Assembly: GCA_900095095.1 (NCBI GenBank)
Contig: FMBT01000442.1
Span: 1 to 64,000 of the forward strand
Direction of reading: 5' to 3'
Length of the DNA stretch: 64,000 bases
Source of the DNA: Fragilariopsis cylindrus CCMP1102
Lineage: Eukaryota > Bacillariophyta > Bacillariophyceae > Bacillariales > Bacillariaceae
The number at the start of each line of letters is the position of its first letter. The stretch's first letter is position 1. The notes below the pieces were generated by a model. That model was not told the origin of the DNA, searched no databases, and worked only from the letters and a program-made list of their open reading frames with translations. The translations under genes were made by a program, and so were the position numbers. Shown here one piece after another: positions 37,487 through 49,361 of this stretch.

Positions 37487-38837
37487 ATGACGGTGAACGG
37501 CGAGGAAGAGCGACGATCGAGAACATTGGATGTCGTGACGAACAGCGCAACAACGGTTATAATACTGCAAGAACAAACCCCAAACGAAAATGTGGTGAAC
37601 ATTTCAGCAGCAACAACAACAACAGAAGTACTGGTATGGCGTCGGCCTTGGATTGTCGCATTGTGTTTGTTTTCCATTTTTACACTTCCTTGGATATATT
37701 TCGTCGTATTTCGTCGTTATTGGATTTTAGAGGAATGGAACGCTGCCTTGCCTGGATTAGGTGATAGGTACGTATAGAGACATCTACTAGAATTTTAAAT
37801 CTGTCTATTTAAAGAGGTGATTCCATGAAAATATGAATTGCGCGAAGTGATAATATTATGAAGTCCGTACTAACATTTTTATTTTACCACTTATGTCTCT
37901 CTCACCTATCTATCTCCCATTTTACTATGTAAAAAATACAACTAATAATAAAATAATAAAAAGCGTCTTTCGAAAATTGTCTATCCGTTCCCATATGACA
38001 TTCGGTTGCATCTGTTTATTGTGTGTACCTATTCAATTGATCCTACCGAATACTGTGATGTGCTGGAGACATCGTATTAGTCGAAACATTCATCGGTATA
38101 CTGGTCGACTTTATGTTATTTGTGCTATATTGTCTTTTGTATTTGGACAATGGTTTATCTGTCTTAAACAATTTCGTTTGGTCGGGGGATATAATATGGG
38201 TGCAGCATTTTCTTTTGCAGGATTATGCATTGCATATTTCGCCTATATGACATGGAAAACAGCTCCGTCCAAAAATACGCGAAACAACAATACAAGTACA
38301 AGTGATAATAATCATAATCAGAAGTATACCATCGAAAATCATCGGAACTATGCTATACGGAGTTTCTCACAAATTATAGCTCCTATTTTATATCGATACT
38401 GGTATATAGTGATGAGTATATTACGACTACACGTTCCTCCACCTGAGTACAACGAGAGAAATAATAGGACGAATGACGACGATGAGGATGTACCGCCATC
38501 TTTGATTTGTGATGATCATAATGTTTGTCCTGACTACGAACGACCGGTAGACGCAATTTTTTGTTGGTTATATTGGATATCAGCCTGGATCGTAGCAGAA
38601 ATAGTTATAATTTGTCTTCCTGATCATAAATCCAAATCTAACAACATCAACGCCACTACAGCAACTCAAGAGAACCAAGATATGGAGCATGCTACATTAA
38701 TAACTCGGATTGATAGCATGAATGGGGAGAAGTCTTTCGTTTCAGTAGTGAATTTCGTTGGATGTTTTCTAGCAGGGATCACCATTATGGTTACGGGGTA
38801 TATCTTGAGTGCCATCTTTATGCCTCAAAATAATTAG
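37487..38837 (+). CDS. DUF2306-like multi-pass membrane protein
   Basis: Two exons: 37487-37767 and about 37964-38837. Phase fits the acceptor AATAAAAAG|C, but that boundary is the least certain. Exon 1 encodes a polar start and one membrane helix (WIVALCLFSIFTLPWIYFVVF). Exon 2 holds the DUF2306 pattern: histidines in RSHMTFGCICLLCVPIQLIL and NIHRYTGRLYVICAILSFVFGQW, then GGYNMGAAFSFAGLCIAYFAYMTW, and HRNYAIRSFSQIIAPILYRYWY. Two more hydrophobic helices lie near the C-terminus (CWLYWISAWIVAEIVIICL, VVNFVGCFLAGITIMVTGYIL). Conserved histidines in helices suggest haem or metal binding, as in cytochrome b561-like proteins, but this is inference. Function unknown. Confidence 0.72.
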
Positions 38838-39147
38838 ATAAATAAAATCCAGCCTGTTACTAGGATTGTAGTTAATTACTACGACAACAAAACTATTTGT
38901 ATCTCGACGCAAGATCATAACAAATCCAAAACTGGACAGCAACATGACCATATCTTCTTAGATACTTGCTATTATTCTTTCTAAAAAAATCGCATAAAAA
39001 AGTAGTAGCGTTGGTTTAAAAACAGTAGTAAGAAGATATATTGCATATAATTTTTTGTTTCTGAAACAAAGTCGAGCTGTGCTTTTACTTCAAAAGATGA
39101 GTACAACATAAGGTAGCTTCTTTTCACTTAATAATGTCAGTGAACAA
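38838..39147. other. Short intergenic region between convergent genes
   Basis: AT-rich shared 3' region; nothing further seen. Confidence 0.45.
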
Positions 39148-39540
39148 TCACCTCCCAACCTCTGAGTCTGGTGGATCCACTAGCATACGTTTTATGCTCA
39201 CTGTTATGGGAGGCTGTGCATCATCTGAGTTAGCGTTGGATAACAATATTCCCCCATCTTTGTTGCTCTTCGTCATTATATCGTCACCGAAATATTCAAG
39301 ATCCAAATACGGATCCTCTTCTTCTTGTCCAAATCCTTCTAACCCATTCTTCCAATCATCTCCAGTGTTTGCAAACTTATCCATGAGATTCGTAAGTCCA
39401 GAAATAGCCTTCTCCTTCGCCGAGTAAAGAACCTCTTCTCTTTCCTCTTCGTAACCTTTACTTTCATATATCAAGAGCCACATCGTATGATTACCATCGC
39501 TGTTACTTGCAGTTGCTGCCTTGCGCTTTTTCGGAGGCAT
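39148..39540 (-). CDS. Hypothetical small acidic protein with basic N-terminal tail
   Basis: 130 residues. It starts MPPKKRKAATAS, which looks like a nuclear localisation signal, then GNHTMWLLIYESKGYEEER, a helical AKEKAISGLTNLMDKFANTGDDW, and an acidic region (EEEDPYLDLEYFGDD). It ends VDPPDSEVGR. Regular amphipathic spacing and a clean ATG suggest a real gene, but I recognise no family. Confidence 0.55.
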   Translation of the reverse strand: MPPKKRKAATASNSDGNHTMWLLIYESKGYEEEREEVLYSAKEKAISGLTNLMDKFANTGDDWKNGLEGFGQEEEDPYLDLEYFGDDIMTKSNKDGGILLSNANSDDAQPPITVSIKRMLVDPPDSEVGR

Positions 39541-40373
39541 GGTGCTGACTTAAAATGTGGTTGTAATTGAACTTTCACGTCCTGCCTTGCAAAGTTTCTG
39601 AAATACATAATTTTTATAAGCGTCATATCTTCAATCTTTCGTCGTTGCTGCATGTGCTGGTACGGTATCTTGTAATTTGGTTATATAGAGATGACGTAGA
39701 GATGATAGTCGTCCATCTCGTACAATTTGTAGCTATCGATAAGCAATTTTGAATACCCTACGGGCGCGCCACTAAAAATAAATGTATTTGTATACAGTAT
39801 ACTGGTCCTTGAAGTACAAGTGTGTAAACAACACCTGGAGAAATGAAAAACATTTTAACAACAAGAAAACGGCGCGCTATTGTTGCTGACAAAACGACGA
39901 AAAATGAAAACATCTGAGGAAACATATCAAGACTTAATCACGGACAGACGCTAAAAATTCTAGTTCTTGAAGTTGTAGCTTCAAATATCAATATAGTAGC
40001 GGGAAATCGATGACCGAAATAATTTACGCTAAGTACTATAAATATGTCCACGATTAGTTTTACTATTATTACCAGTACATTAAATAATAACTGTAATATG
40101 TAGTAAAATTAATCGTATACAGATAAAGAGAATACTAAATTATATATGACTCGACTCGAATCGAATTCTATTTTTTTGCAAGTGGAAGTGCATGCGACAT
40201 CTCAATATTATCTCAGTGTGATAAGCATCCTATTATATATACCAGCAATGGAACAAAACATACTACGATTTCTACCATCAAAAAGCAGCATTATTTATCA
40301 TATTCACAACATCATTCAACATTCATTCAACATTCAACATTCGACACATTCGACACATTCGACATTCAACACC
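39541..40373. other. Divergent intergenic region
   Basis: Spacer upstream of both the small acidic protein and the ubiquitin-like repeat gene. TACAGTA occurs near 39794. The last 70 bases are built from the tandem words CATTCAAC and GACACATTC (about 40312-40372), immediately before the ATG at 40374. Confidence 0.5.
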
Positions 40374-42417
40374 ATGAGCGACGAAGAAAGGACATCACAG
40401 GGGAAAATTACCGCTAAACAGAAAGGTCTTAGATGGACGAAGAATGTACCAACGTCTGGGAAGGTATATATGCCCACGAAACGCGATGATTCACATATGG
40501 CAAATGGTGAAACTGGATTTCTTAGCTTAGGACATGCTGAACCTACCCATGCGTACGATGTTGGTGGAGAATGGAAGATGTTATACACAAAAAATGGAGA
40601 CGATGATGATGAAGATGCTGAAGGAAGGCCTATTGGCCCCGGTATAAAACCAAGGAATAAATCGGAATCTCCACCACCATCACCATCACCGTCGTTATTA
40701 TCTCCAGAAGAATCACCAAAGCCGAAGAAGGTCAACAAAAATCGTTCACCAAAACCATCACCAAAGCCGAAGAAGGTCAACAAAAATCGTTCACCAAACC
40801 TCACCAAATCCTCGTCCAAAACCGATACCTGCTGTTGCTATACCTCCCCCTCCTCTTCTCGTCGATCCAAACATAGATATAGTTATTCGATGTTGGAATA
40901 GTACAATGTTTTATCTTCGTGACGTGACACTAGAAGATACTATCGATGACATTCAACTGCGAATCGAACGGGAACACGATATCCCTATAGATAATCAACG
41001 ACTTCGATTTGTTGGACAATCACTCTCCGATCCTGATAAAACATTAAAGGAATATAACATCGAGGATCAATCAATACTCGATCTAGATCCTATGCAGATT
41101 AATTTTAGGGATCCATACAAAAATGTTAGGCACACATTGGATGTCAATCCAATAGATACAATTGATGATGTAAAGGAAAAGATATTCGAGAAGACTGGAA
41201 TACCGAAGAAAAATCAAAGATTGAATTTCAATAGACAACCATTACTAGAAAAGGATGATAAGAAGACTCTGAACGATTGTGGGATTAAGCATGATGATAT
41301 TCTTGATTTACAGCCAATGGAAATTACTGTAAAAGCTCCCGATGGTCGTACTACCAAGCTTGTTGTCAGTCCGGAGGATACAATTGATGACATTAAGTTG
41401 CAAGTGAATGAAAAACTTGCCATTCCTTTTGTTGATCAGCGACCAACATTTAATGGAAAAGCCTTGCCTGATAACAGTACTCTTCGTAGTAATAATATTG
41501 GGCACGGGGATACAATTAATTTGCAACCAATGGAAATTACTGTGGAAGCTCCTGATGGTCGTACTATCAATCTTGTGGTTAGTCCTGATGATACAATTGA
41601 TGATGTTAAGAGACAAGTAACTAAAGGGCTTTTAATTCCAGTTGATGATCAACGTATGTCATTCAAAGACAATCCGTTGCCTGATAAGAGTACTCTTCGT
41701 AATAATAATATTGGTCACGGGAATACAATTAATTTACAGCCAATGGTAATACATGTCATTGGTCTAGATGGGAATAAAGGAACATATTTAGTTGACTCAT
41801 CGGATAAGATTAACCTTATAAAATGTCGAGTGAATGATGATACCGGAGTTCCAGAAGCACAACAACGTTTGACATTTAAAGGCACACTTCTTGACGATGA
41901 TATTAGCACTCTGAAGGATAATGGAATCAAACATAAAGATACGTTACGATTAGAGCCATTTAAGATTCATATTCGACTACCAGAGGGTAATACAATAACT
42001 CTAGATGTTGATCCGGGAAATACTACAAAGGATGTGAAAGATATGATTAAAGAGCGTGAGGGAATTCTACCAAAAGATCAAATCCTTAGTTTCGATAACA
42101 CCAAGCTGGGTGATGAAATAAAACTTACAGATAATAATGTTCAGCATGACGATACAATTGATCTGACATTTCCACCACCTCCACCTCCTCCTAAGCCGAA
42201 GTTAAAGCTTGTAACTCCTACAGAACCATATAAGTCTCCTTACGTGCCTATTACGGATATGCAGCCGATAGACCGTTTCGGCACAAGGACAGTGAGGTCG
42301 TACAAGACCCGCTATGATGGGGAGCCAGGCGAAAGCGTCATTGATGGAGTTGTTAAAGAGGTCACGACAAAATTCAAAATCGAATCCCCAACGTTGAGGA
42401 GCAAAACAATAAATTAG
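40374..42417 (+). CDS. Tandem ubiquitin-like domain protein, six repeats, no terminal Gly-Gly
   Basis: The start is MSDEERTSQGKITAKQKGLRW. A basic Pro/Ser/Lys repeat (SPKPKKVNKNR twice) leads, after a frame change near 40795-40800, into a second frame. That frame is open upstream as PNPRPKPIPAVAIPPPPLLV and continues to 42417. The first frame's Pro/Ser/Lys pattern continues into the second, so I take them as one gene. Six ubiquitin-like units of about 71 residues follow. Each shows an ITV-x-PDGR-type first strand, DTIDDVK helix start, IP-x-x-x-QR-L/M-x-F-x-G loop, a D-x-x-T-L turn and an I-x-HGDTI-x-L last strand. Units 3 and 4 (from 41317 and 41530) are close copies at a 213-base period, indicating recent duplication. 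The last unit ends in a Pro run and a tail (RSKTIN) with no Gly-Gly, so it cannot be processed or conjugated like polyubiquitin. Probably a scaffold or proteasome/ubiquitin-receptor-like protein (inference). Confidence 0.85.
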
Positions 42418-42849
42418 GATAAATATGCTCTAAATATAAAGCGGACAGTGTATATTAAATCAAAATACTATGTATTTCTATAATAAGATGCTGTTGTCCA
42501 TACTATTTAATCTTATATCCGGTAATGTGCTTGGATAGTTCAAATGACGATAAAGCCGAAAAGGATGACTGGGATATGGATTGATATACTGTAGATTGTG
42601 TGAGTATGGTATCTTAGTATAATGCTCTGCGTATAACCCCCGAGTTGTTCAACCAGTACTAGTACTAGTACGATAGTTCAGGCTGGATGGGGGGCATCGG
42701 CAGCCCCCAAAAGGGAAAATATTCCCTCCCTCTTTTAGCGAACTACATAATTCTTGTCACACTTCTTTTTTGTTATCAAGATTTCAATTGCGCATCAAAA
42801 CCAAATCCAACCCACACAAATAACGACGACAAGATGAACTACAGTAGGA
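42418..42849. other. Intergenic
   Basis: 3' region of the ubiquitin-like gene and promoter of the next. TACTGTA lies near 42588 and a CTAGTACTAGTAC repeat near 42658-42670. No gene seen. Confidence 0.45.
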
Positions 42850-43186
42850 ATGCGTATTGATATCAGACATGACAGTAGCTACTCTTGTTACTGGATGATC
42901 GCCTTCTTCGTCACGGGCGGTGTATCTCCACTACGTGTAATAATACCGAAAGCGGTAGCGTTTATTGCGACTACAACGCCATTATTCTCTACGATGCAAT
43001 CAACGTCGTCATCGTCGTCGTCGTCGTTGTCACTGTCGATGTTATCGTCATCGTTACTGGAAATAGAACAGAAATTCTCATTCACAAATCGATCCGATAT
43101 AGAAGATCGGTTACGACGGGAAAATTTTGTATCGATCAAGGAAGTCACTATGGTAGATTGGTATTTCGATCGTTTTAACGACAATG

Positions 43187-43221
<35 letters not shown>

Positions 43222-44079
43222 TATAATTCATTGGATTTGCCATTAGTTCGACAAGATCATTGGTTGAGATATCGTGAAATATTATCATCACAAGACAGTG
43301 AAAAAAGCAACGACAGCGACAGCGGCAATGATAGTGATAGTACTGGCAAGTGGCAGCTCAAACGTGGTACAAATGCACGTACTACAAATAAGAATAATGA
43401 TAGTAATAATGACAGCACGACGACGACTGTATACGAAGAAGTTGAAGGTTTGGATGCTGTTCGAATCGCAAATTCTATTCTGAAGCAATCACTACAATCT
43501 CGACCTCAAAAAGCTACTAGAAGTAAATTCAATACCTTACTATTCGATGAGTATATTATTCCAGTACTACCCATTCCCGATATAAAAAATCTTGAACCAT
43601 TTGCTCGAATCGTAACACGTCGTTCTACTTGGAAACAAAAAGTAATGCAACAAAATAACAATAAGTCGACGACGAACAGTAGTGACGCATCTTTTTTATT
43701 TTTGTTTCCAAATCTGATAGTTGATTTGGATTGTACTCCCGATGGATATAATTTAGGTGAAGTAGAAGCTGTTGTTGATTGTAAGAATATCAACGCTGCC
43801 GCCACCGCCATCATGAGCGAAGAAGAAGTCACTGAAGTATCCAAAAACAATGATCGTGCTGTATCACAAGCGAAAGAAGATATTCAACAACTTCTAAGTA
43901 ATCTATCTAAAGATGACAAGCAACAGCAGCAACAACGACCACCGATGGGGAAACTTGAAAATTTCCTATTCTATAATCGTCCACGAATGTATCGTATGTG
44001 TATTGAGTCCGGAGTTATTCCTCAACAACAAAGCGTCCTCGATACCAACCAACCAGAACAGACAGATGACGAAATGTAA
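42850..44079 (+). CDS. Thiamine-triphosphatase-like CYTH protein, probably plastid-targeted
   Basis: CYTH/triphosphate tunnel enzyme. One exon, 409 residues. The diagnostic E-x-E-x-K motif is LEIEQKF (Glu71, Glu73, Lys75). Further tunnel-type residues follow in DWYFDRF, HWLRYR, KWQLKRG, VYEEVEG, ARIVTRRSTWKQK, LIVDLDCTPDGYNLGEVEAVV. These match thiamine triphosphatase more than adenylate cyclase, but substrate is not proven. Residues 13-37 form a signal peptide ending AVA, followed by Phe38 (KAVAFIATTT). This A-F junction plus a Ser/Thr-rich transit region is the diatom plastid-targeting pattern. A nine- to eleven-Asp run (43188-43221) and Ser/Asn/Asp and Gln inserts lie in loops. Confidence 0.87.
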
Positions 44080-44768
44080 TGAAAGGAGTGCTCGTATGAA
44101 TGATTAGATTTGACGTTTTGATTATGATGATGCTGTAAACGAATGGATTGGTTATACATCATCCATCGTCTCTCATATGTTACCGTCACGAAAAAGTACA
44201 GTAGAGCTAGCTTACGCATAATGTCATGTTCATGATTGTAGGAAGCCTCCTTCAGAAGGAAAAAAAGTATGGATATCCTCTGGTACGGTACGGTCCCCAA
44301 AGCTATACAGCAACTGAACTTTCTTTTGCGAATGATAACAACAACAAGAAAGCTTTACATAGCAAAATATAATGAATCTCGCAGTATCAGTATTACATTC
44401 AGTACAACGCAGAGGAATGCAACTAATGTACGAATACAAACAACAGCCTTGTGTTCAGTTGTTACTCACTACAATAGCTAATAGTCTGAAATCTAGAAAG
44501 ATCTCACAATCGAACACGTGATCTATGCACACGCAAGTAAACTAAGACAGCAGGTACAATAATAAGAAATGACTTCACACAAACACACAATATTACTTAT
44601 TATTCGCGTATGGTGATTGAATGCATCACCCCTCTCCTACAGCAATATTATAATTACTACAGATAAATCAAACCGCTTCCACAAAGATAGTAATAATGTT
44701 TTGATTTTAAGGGATTGTTTCAATGTATTGTATTAATAGTTATGCTTAGAGATTATGGTTTGGTTTGT
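44080..44768. other. Intergenic between convergent genes
   Basis: AT-rich shared 3' region. TACGGTACGGT occurs near 44283-44293. Only short, unsupported frames. Confidence 0.45.
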
Positions 44769-45209
44769 TTATGAAACAAGTAGACATGCACCACCGGCAG
44801 CCTTAATTTTTTGTTCAGCTAGTTTCGAAAAGTATTTAGCTTTGACAATAACAGGAACATCAATTTGTCCGTTACCTAGAAGTTTGAAATACCCCTTTGA
44901 TACTAAATCAATAACAGGTGCTTTTCCACCTCCATTCTTGGCAGCATCATAAAATCCTTCTCCGGCAACACTGAAAATTTTATCAAGATTGATTGTTGGA
45001 CAGAATGTTCTATTTTTCAATTGATGGAATTGACGCATACCAACCTTACCGAAATAACCTGGATGGTACTTATCCATTAGAATTCGGTGATGATGTTGTC
45101 CACCGGCGTTACCACGACCACCGGGATGTTTTCGATGCTTACCGACACGACCGTGACCGGCACTGACGTGACCGCGCTTCTTACGATTCTTTGAAAGACG
45201 GGTAGGCAT
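44769..45209 (-). CDS. RPL27A: 60S ribosomal protein L27a (uL15)
   Basis: Structural protein of the large cytosolic ribosomal subunit. 146 residues, one exon, the usual length for the family. It starts [37 protein letters not shown]. Further conserved blocks are [21 protein letters not shown], the Trp-less [12 protein letters not shown], and [19 protein letters not shown] with [22 protein letters not shown]. Intact throughout, and a useful marker for phylogenetic placement. Confidence 0.98.
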   Translation of the reverse strand: MPTRLSKNRKKRGHVSAGHGRVGKHRKHPGGRGNAGGQHHHRILMDKYHPGYFGKVGMRQFHQLKNRTFCPTINLDKIFSVAGEGFYDAAKNGGGKAPVIDLVSKGYFKLLGNGQIDVPVIVKAKYFSKLAEQKIKAAGGACLLVS

Positions 45210-46207
45210 ATTGGGATATTATTTTTATATATACTGTTTTAGAAAAATATTTCAAAATAATGATAATAGAGAGATAAACATAAAAATGCAATCAGTGAGT
45301 AAATGGAATATACATATTGTCTTCGTTTTTTAAATAGTTTCTTGTGCTGCCTTCGTATGGATGACAAGCTCAACTACACAGTGAATGGAACGGAGCGGCG
45401 GCTATGTACAAATCTAAACATTCCATTATCAACAGAAAGCCAAACTACGTTTCAATAAGTCAAGCCTAAACTACTACGCTGCACGTCATACTGGGACAGC
45501 AATATATTCGTATTTCGTTCTCTCAACATCGTTAACATCGTGATCTAATCTAGTCTAATCTAGTCTACTATTTTCGTCATGGTCATGCTTACCTTCGAAA
45601 GTATTATTAATAAAGAGGTCGGAAGAAGGTAGTTGATAGGGTTTTACTAGTGCACGTAATGACGATATATTTTTTCACCTCAAAAACAAGTAACGAGGTA
45701 AATTGAAGACAAAGGGCTATGAGCTAATATCTAATCAAATGAGTCGAATTTTGTTTGAACCTTGACAGCCACTGAAAGCATATCCGATTACAGACAGACG
45801 ATTTATTTGTGCATTTCTACGCGCGACAACTACAGTACAGTATGTATTATCATTTGTTTTTTCGCGTCCTCACACTAAAAGTCAATAGACTGATTGATTC
45901 ATTCGATTCTTTTAACAGAACACGATAACCAACGGTACAAAAATCGTTTTCATACCCAACAAAAAGCAGCGCGCCAAGGATACCACAGTACTTAGGCGAG
46001 ATAAAAAGACCACGACGACGACGTTTCATGTCTTGTTCAAGAAGTTAACATTGGCTTGAAAGTACATGTACCGTAGAATTGTACAATCAAACATCAAACA
46101 TTAGGCCTTTGCTATTTACGACACACATACATGCCATTCATCGAAAGAAGGATATAGTCGAAAGCTCTCCCTATCTTATCTTACCATATTAGAATACGAA
46201 GTCTAAA
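45210..46207. other. Divergent promoter region, L27a and PRPP synthetase
   Basis: A 1 kb spacer without a supported gene. Overlapping TACAGTA copies at 45831-45842 and TACCGTA at 46069-46075. The short repeat TCTAATCTAGTC lies near 45543-45566. Confidence 0.5.
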
Positions 46208-48191
46208 ATGATGAACTCTGCATTGACGGCATCGAGGCGGATGGTCCTCTTAACGACGACAAGGGTAAGTTATATGATGCAATATAATGTCCTGACTGGA
46301 ATGGACTTGGCACCACATCATGATCGCTGTTTTTTTTTCTCTTTTCCCGCATTAATACATGACACAACAATACACATCATGAACAATCCGCCGATGTATG
46401 GGTTTGGGTCCAGTAGATCTCGACCTTCTTCGAAACTTTAATAACTGTCTGTCTGGCTTCGGAAATGATAATAATGTTATTGTTCACTTTGTTGCTCGTT
46501 ATACCCGTTGTGTAACTGATGATGATGTTGTATGTATTGTTTTATATTTAAACAGGTCTCGACGAGAACGTTTACATCGTCATCCGTTCGTCCGGTACTC
46601 GTCGCTACGGGAGGCCAACAGCAACAACAATCATGGACAGCAGCAGCAGCTCTTGCTGGTGGTGCATTTCTTGGTGCTGGTACTGTCGCTGCATGTGATG
46701 CAGAAGCACCAGATGTGAATGTAAACAAAAGAAAGACTAATGTATGTGATCCTCAAACTTATCCAAAGTCAAAATTTGACACTGATAAGTTTGTATCGAC
46801 GTCTCCTACTGCTGTTCAAGTCAAAAGGACGTTCACAAGCAAGCAACAGCAAGAAGAAGAACCGCTTGCGACTCCTATTCAGGCAACAAGTCCAACAGAA
46901 GATCGTAAAAATATGCAATTAGAAGAACAAAAAGAAGAAATACTTGCGACAGAGGGTGGGCCTTTATTACCAGAAATGACACCAGAAGAATTTGAATTTG
47001 AAAAGGCAACAAAGAAAGCTAAACAACATTCAGGTGGATTAAAATTATTTAGTGGTAATGGTAATCTAGCATTATCATTAGAAATTGTCGGTATTTAGGT
47101 ATCAATCTTGGTAAGGCAACAGTTGGTCGATTCGCAGATGGTGAAGCTAATATTGTTATACATGAAAATGTTCGGGGGAAAGATTGTTATATCATCCAAC
47201 CAACATGTCCACCTGTTAATGACAACATAATGGAATTACTTCTTATGATATCAACATTACGTCGTGCAAGTGCACGAAGAATTACTGTGGTTATCCCATA
47301 TTATGGATATGCTAGACAAGATCGTAAGATGCAGGTAAGAAATAGAACAGTACAAAGAATGATTATTATTGCTGAAGGAATAGATCAATCGAATATTCAT
47401 AGTATATATGTATATTAGATTTAAGATTGATTCTCGACGTCGTCTTGGGATAAATGATTTTCTTCTTCTTCTTCTCTCTTACACATACGCTGTAATCATT
47501 CTCGAAATATCCTTTTCTTTTACTCGTACAGGCTCGTGTTCCAATTTCGGCAGCTGACGTTGCCCGTTTAATTGAATCTATGGGAGTCGACCGTGTCATC
47601 GCTGTTGATTTGCATTGTGGTCAAATTCAAGGTTTCTTCGGTCCACGAGTTCCCGTAGATAACTTAGATGGTGGTATCGTTGGACTTGACTATTTCGGAT
47701 CAAAAGATTTACACAATCCTGTCGTGGTTAGTCCCGATGCTGGTGGTGTATACAGAGCTAAGAAATTCAAGGAGGGTCTAATGCACAAGTACGATATGCA
47801 AGATATTGGTTTGGCAATGATCGTCAAGCAAAGAGCCCGTGCTGGAAAGGTCGATAGAATGGACCTTGTGGGGGATGTTAAAAATTGCGATTGTATCCTC
47901 GTTGATGATATGATTGATACTGCCGGTACGCTCTGTAAGGCTGCTGATGTCTTGATCGAGAATGGTGCCCGCCGAGTTTTTGCATTTGCAAGTCACGGTT
48001 TATTGAGTGGACCTGGTAATGACCGACTTGCAAATTCCAAGATGGAAGAGATTGTAATTCTAAATACCATCCCAACATCGCCTCAACGTGAAGCTAACGA
48101 GAAATTGACGATGTTGAGTGTCGCACCGCTACTCGCACAGGCAATCTTCAACGTCCACGCCAAGAAGAGTCTTTCTGCTCTTTTCAAGTAG
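46208..48191 (+). CDS. PRPS: Ribose-phosphate pyrophosphokinase with mitochondrial-type N-terminus
   Basis: Makes PRPP from ribose 5-phosphate and ATP for nucleotide, His and Trp synthesis. Exons: 46208-46264, 46556-47334 and 47532-48191. The N-terminus ([25 protein letters not shown]) is Arg/Ser/Thr-rich and acid-free like a mitochondrial presequence, followed by an Ala/Gly-rich hydrophobic segment ([17 protein letters not shown]) and a 100-residue charged linker. The enzyme has [40 protein letters not shown] joined to [15 protein letters not shown], the [12 protein letters not shown] loop, VVSPDAGG, and the PRPP-binding [15 protein letters not shown]. One base appears missing near 47090-47096 (VG-YLGINLG). 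Exon 2 is 779 bases, and 780 would keep phase 0 on both sides. Confidence 0.95.
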
Positions 48192-48784
48192 TTATTAGGG
48201 AGGGAAAAATAAAACTGTTTTATTTCCACACTTTGAAAACACACAGAAGCAAACACAAAAAAAATCCATTCAGGATACACAATTCTTGAATATTCATTCA
48301 TGTCCCCATTGTATTGAGCTACGAAGCTAACACAATCCCAAAAAAATATAGACTAAAAAAATAAAAATATGCCGATACTGAATAAATTTTAGACATATGA
48401 CAACTAGTACATTTGTACATTAGTACATTGTCAAGAGACACACAGTTGTATACGCTAACGGAATGATGGTCAGCTCAGAAAGATAACATATTATATTGTA
48501 GTCAATCAATGGAATCAGGAGGGCCATAAAAACCATGCCTCTCTCTTTATATTTATTTACTTGAGCACAGATCAATCTTTCTTTCTGTGGCTTATTCAAA
48601 GGAATGTGATGGCATTTCTGTCAGAGCATGTTACCACTGAGTGCACCAATTCTTCCGAGGTCTTTTAGAGTGACATTTGTAGGTATGATTCCTCTTTGAA
48701 TTGTTGTTATTTTACAGCTATTATTCTTTAATCTTCTTTAAATCACAATGATGTTCTCTCTCTCTCTTCTCTCCTCTCTCTCTC

Positions 48785-48817
<33 letters not shown>

Positions 48818-49361
48818 GCCTCACAGGGTGGGACTATTGGGGCCAACAGGAGATAGAGGAGTATTACATTATGGTAAAGAAATCTTGAAGACCACCAATA
48901 AAAAAACATAATATTGTACGGTGCATTACAGTACTTAAAAAATTAGACGCCATACAGTATGTGATTAATTAATCGTACTTTTAAATTTAGTTTTGGTATG
49001 GCCAATCATATTGCAGTATTGTTTATTTTTAATTTAACGTCACTGTTGACAAATTATTTACGAAGGATGAGAAATTGTACCAGGTTCTAAGTCTAAATAA
49101 ATAATGTATCGAAGTGAATGATAATTTCGCCTATTATTTGACATGAAAAGAAATTTTCGGTTTGATGCAAAATAGAACACGGAATAGAAATGTATGTGTT
49201 GTTGTTGTCGTCGTCAAACAAAGGATAACCGAGGACAAGTACCATAAAAAGAATTGTAGCAGTGTGACAGTTTATCAAACAATCGAAAGACCCATTGCGA
49301 ACAAATCAATTGCCAAGCGCTTTCCTCTTTTCTTCGTTATTTTCAATCAAGACCATACAAT
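48192..49361. other. Intergenic
   Basis: A 1.2 kb AT-rich spacer with a CT-rich microsatellite (48756-48819), TACAGTA-type words near 48930-48960, and no supported gene. Confidence 0.5.
48756..48819. repeat. CT/GA microsatellite
   Basis: An imperfect run of CT dinucleotides with interspersed CTCCTCT over about 64 bases in the spacer before the exchanger gene. Confidence 0.9.
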
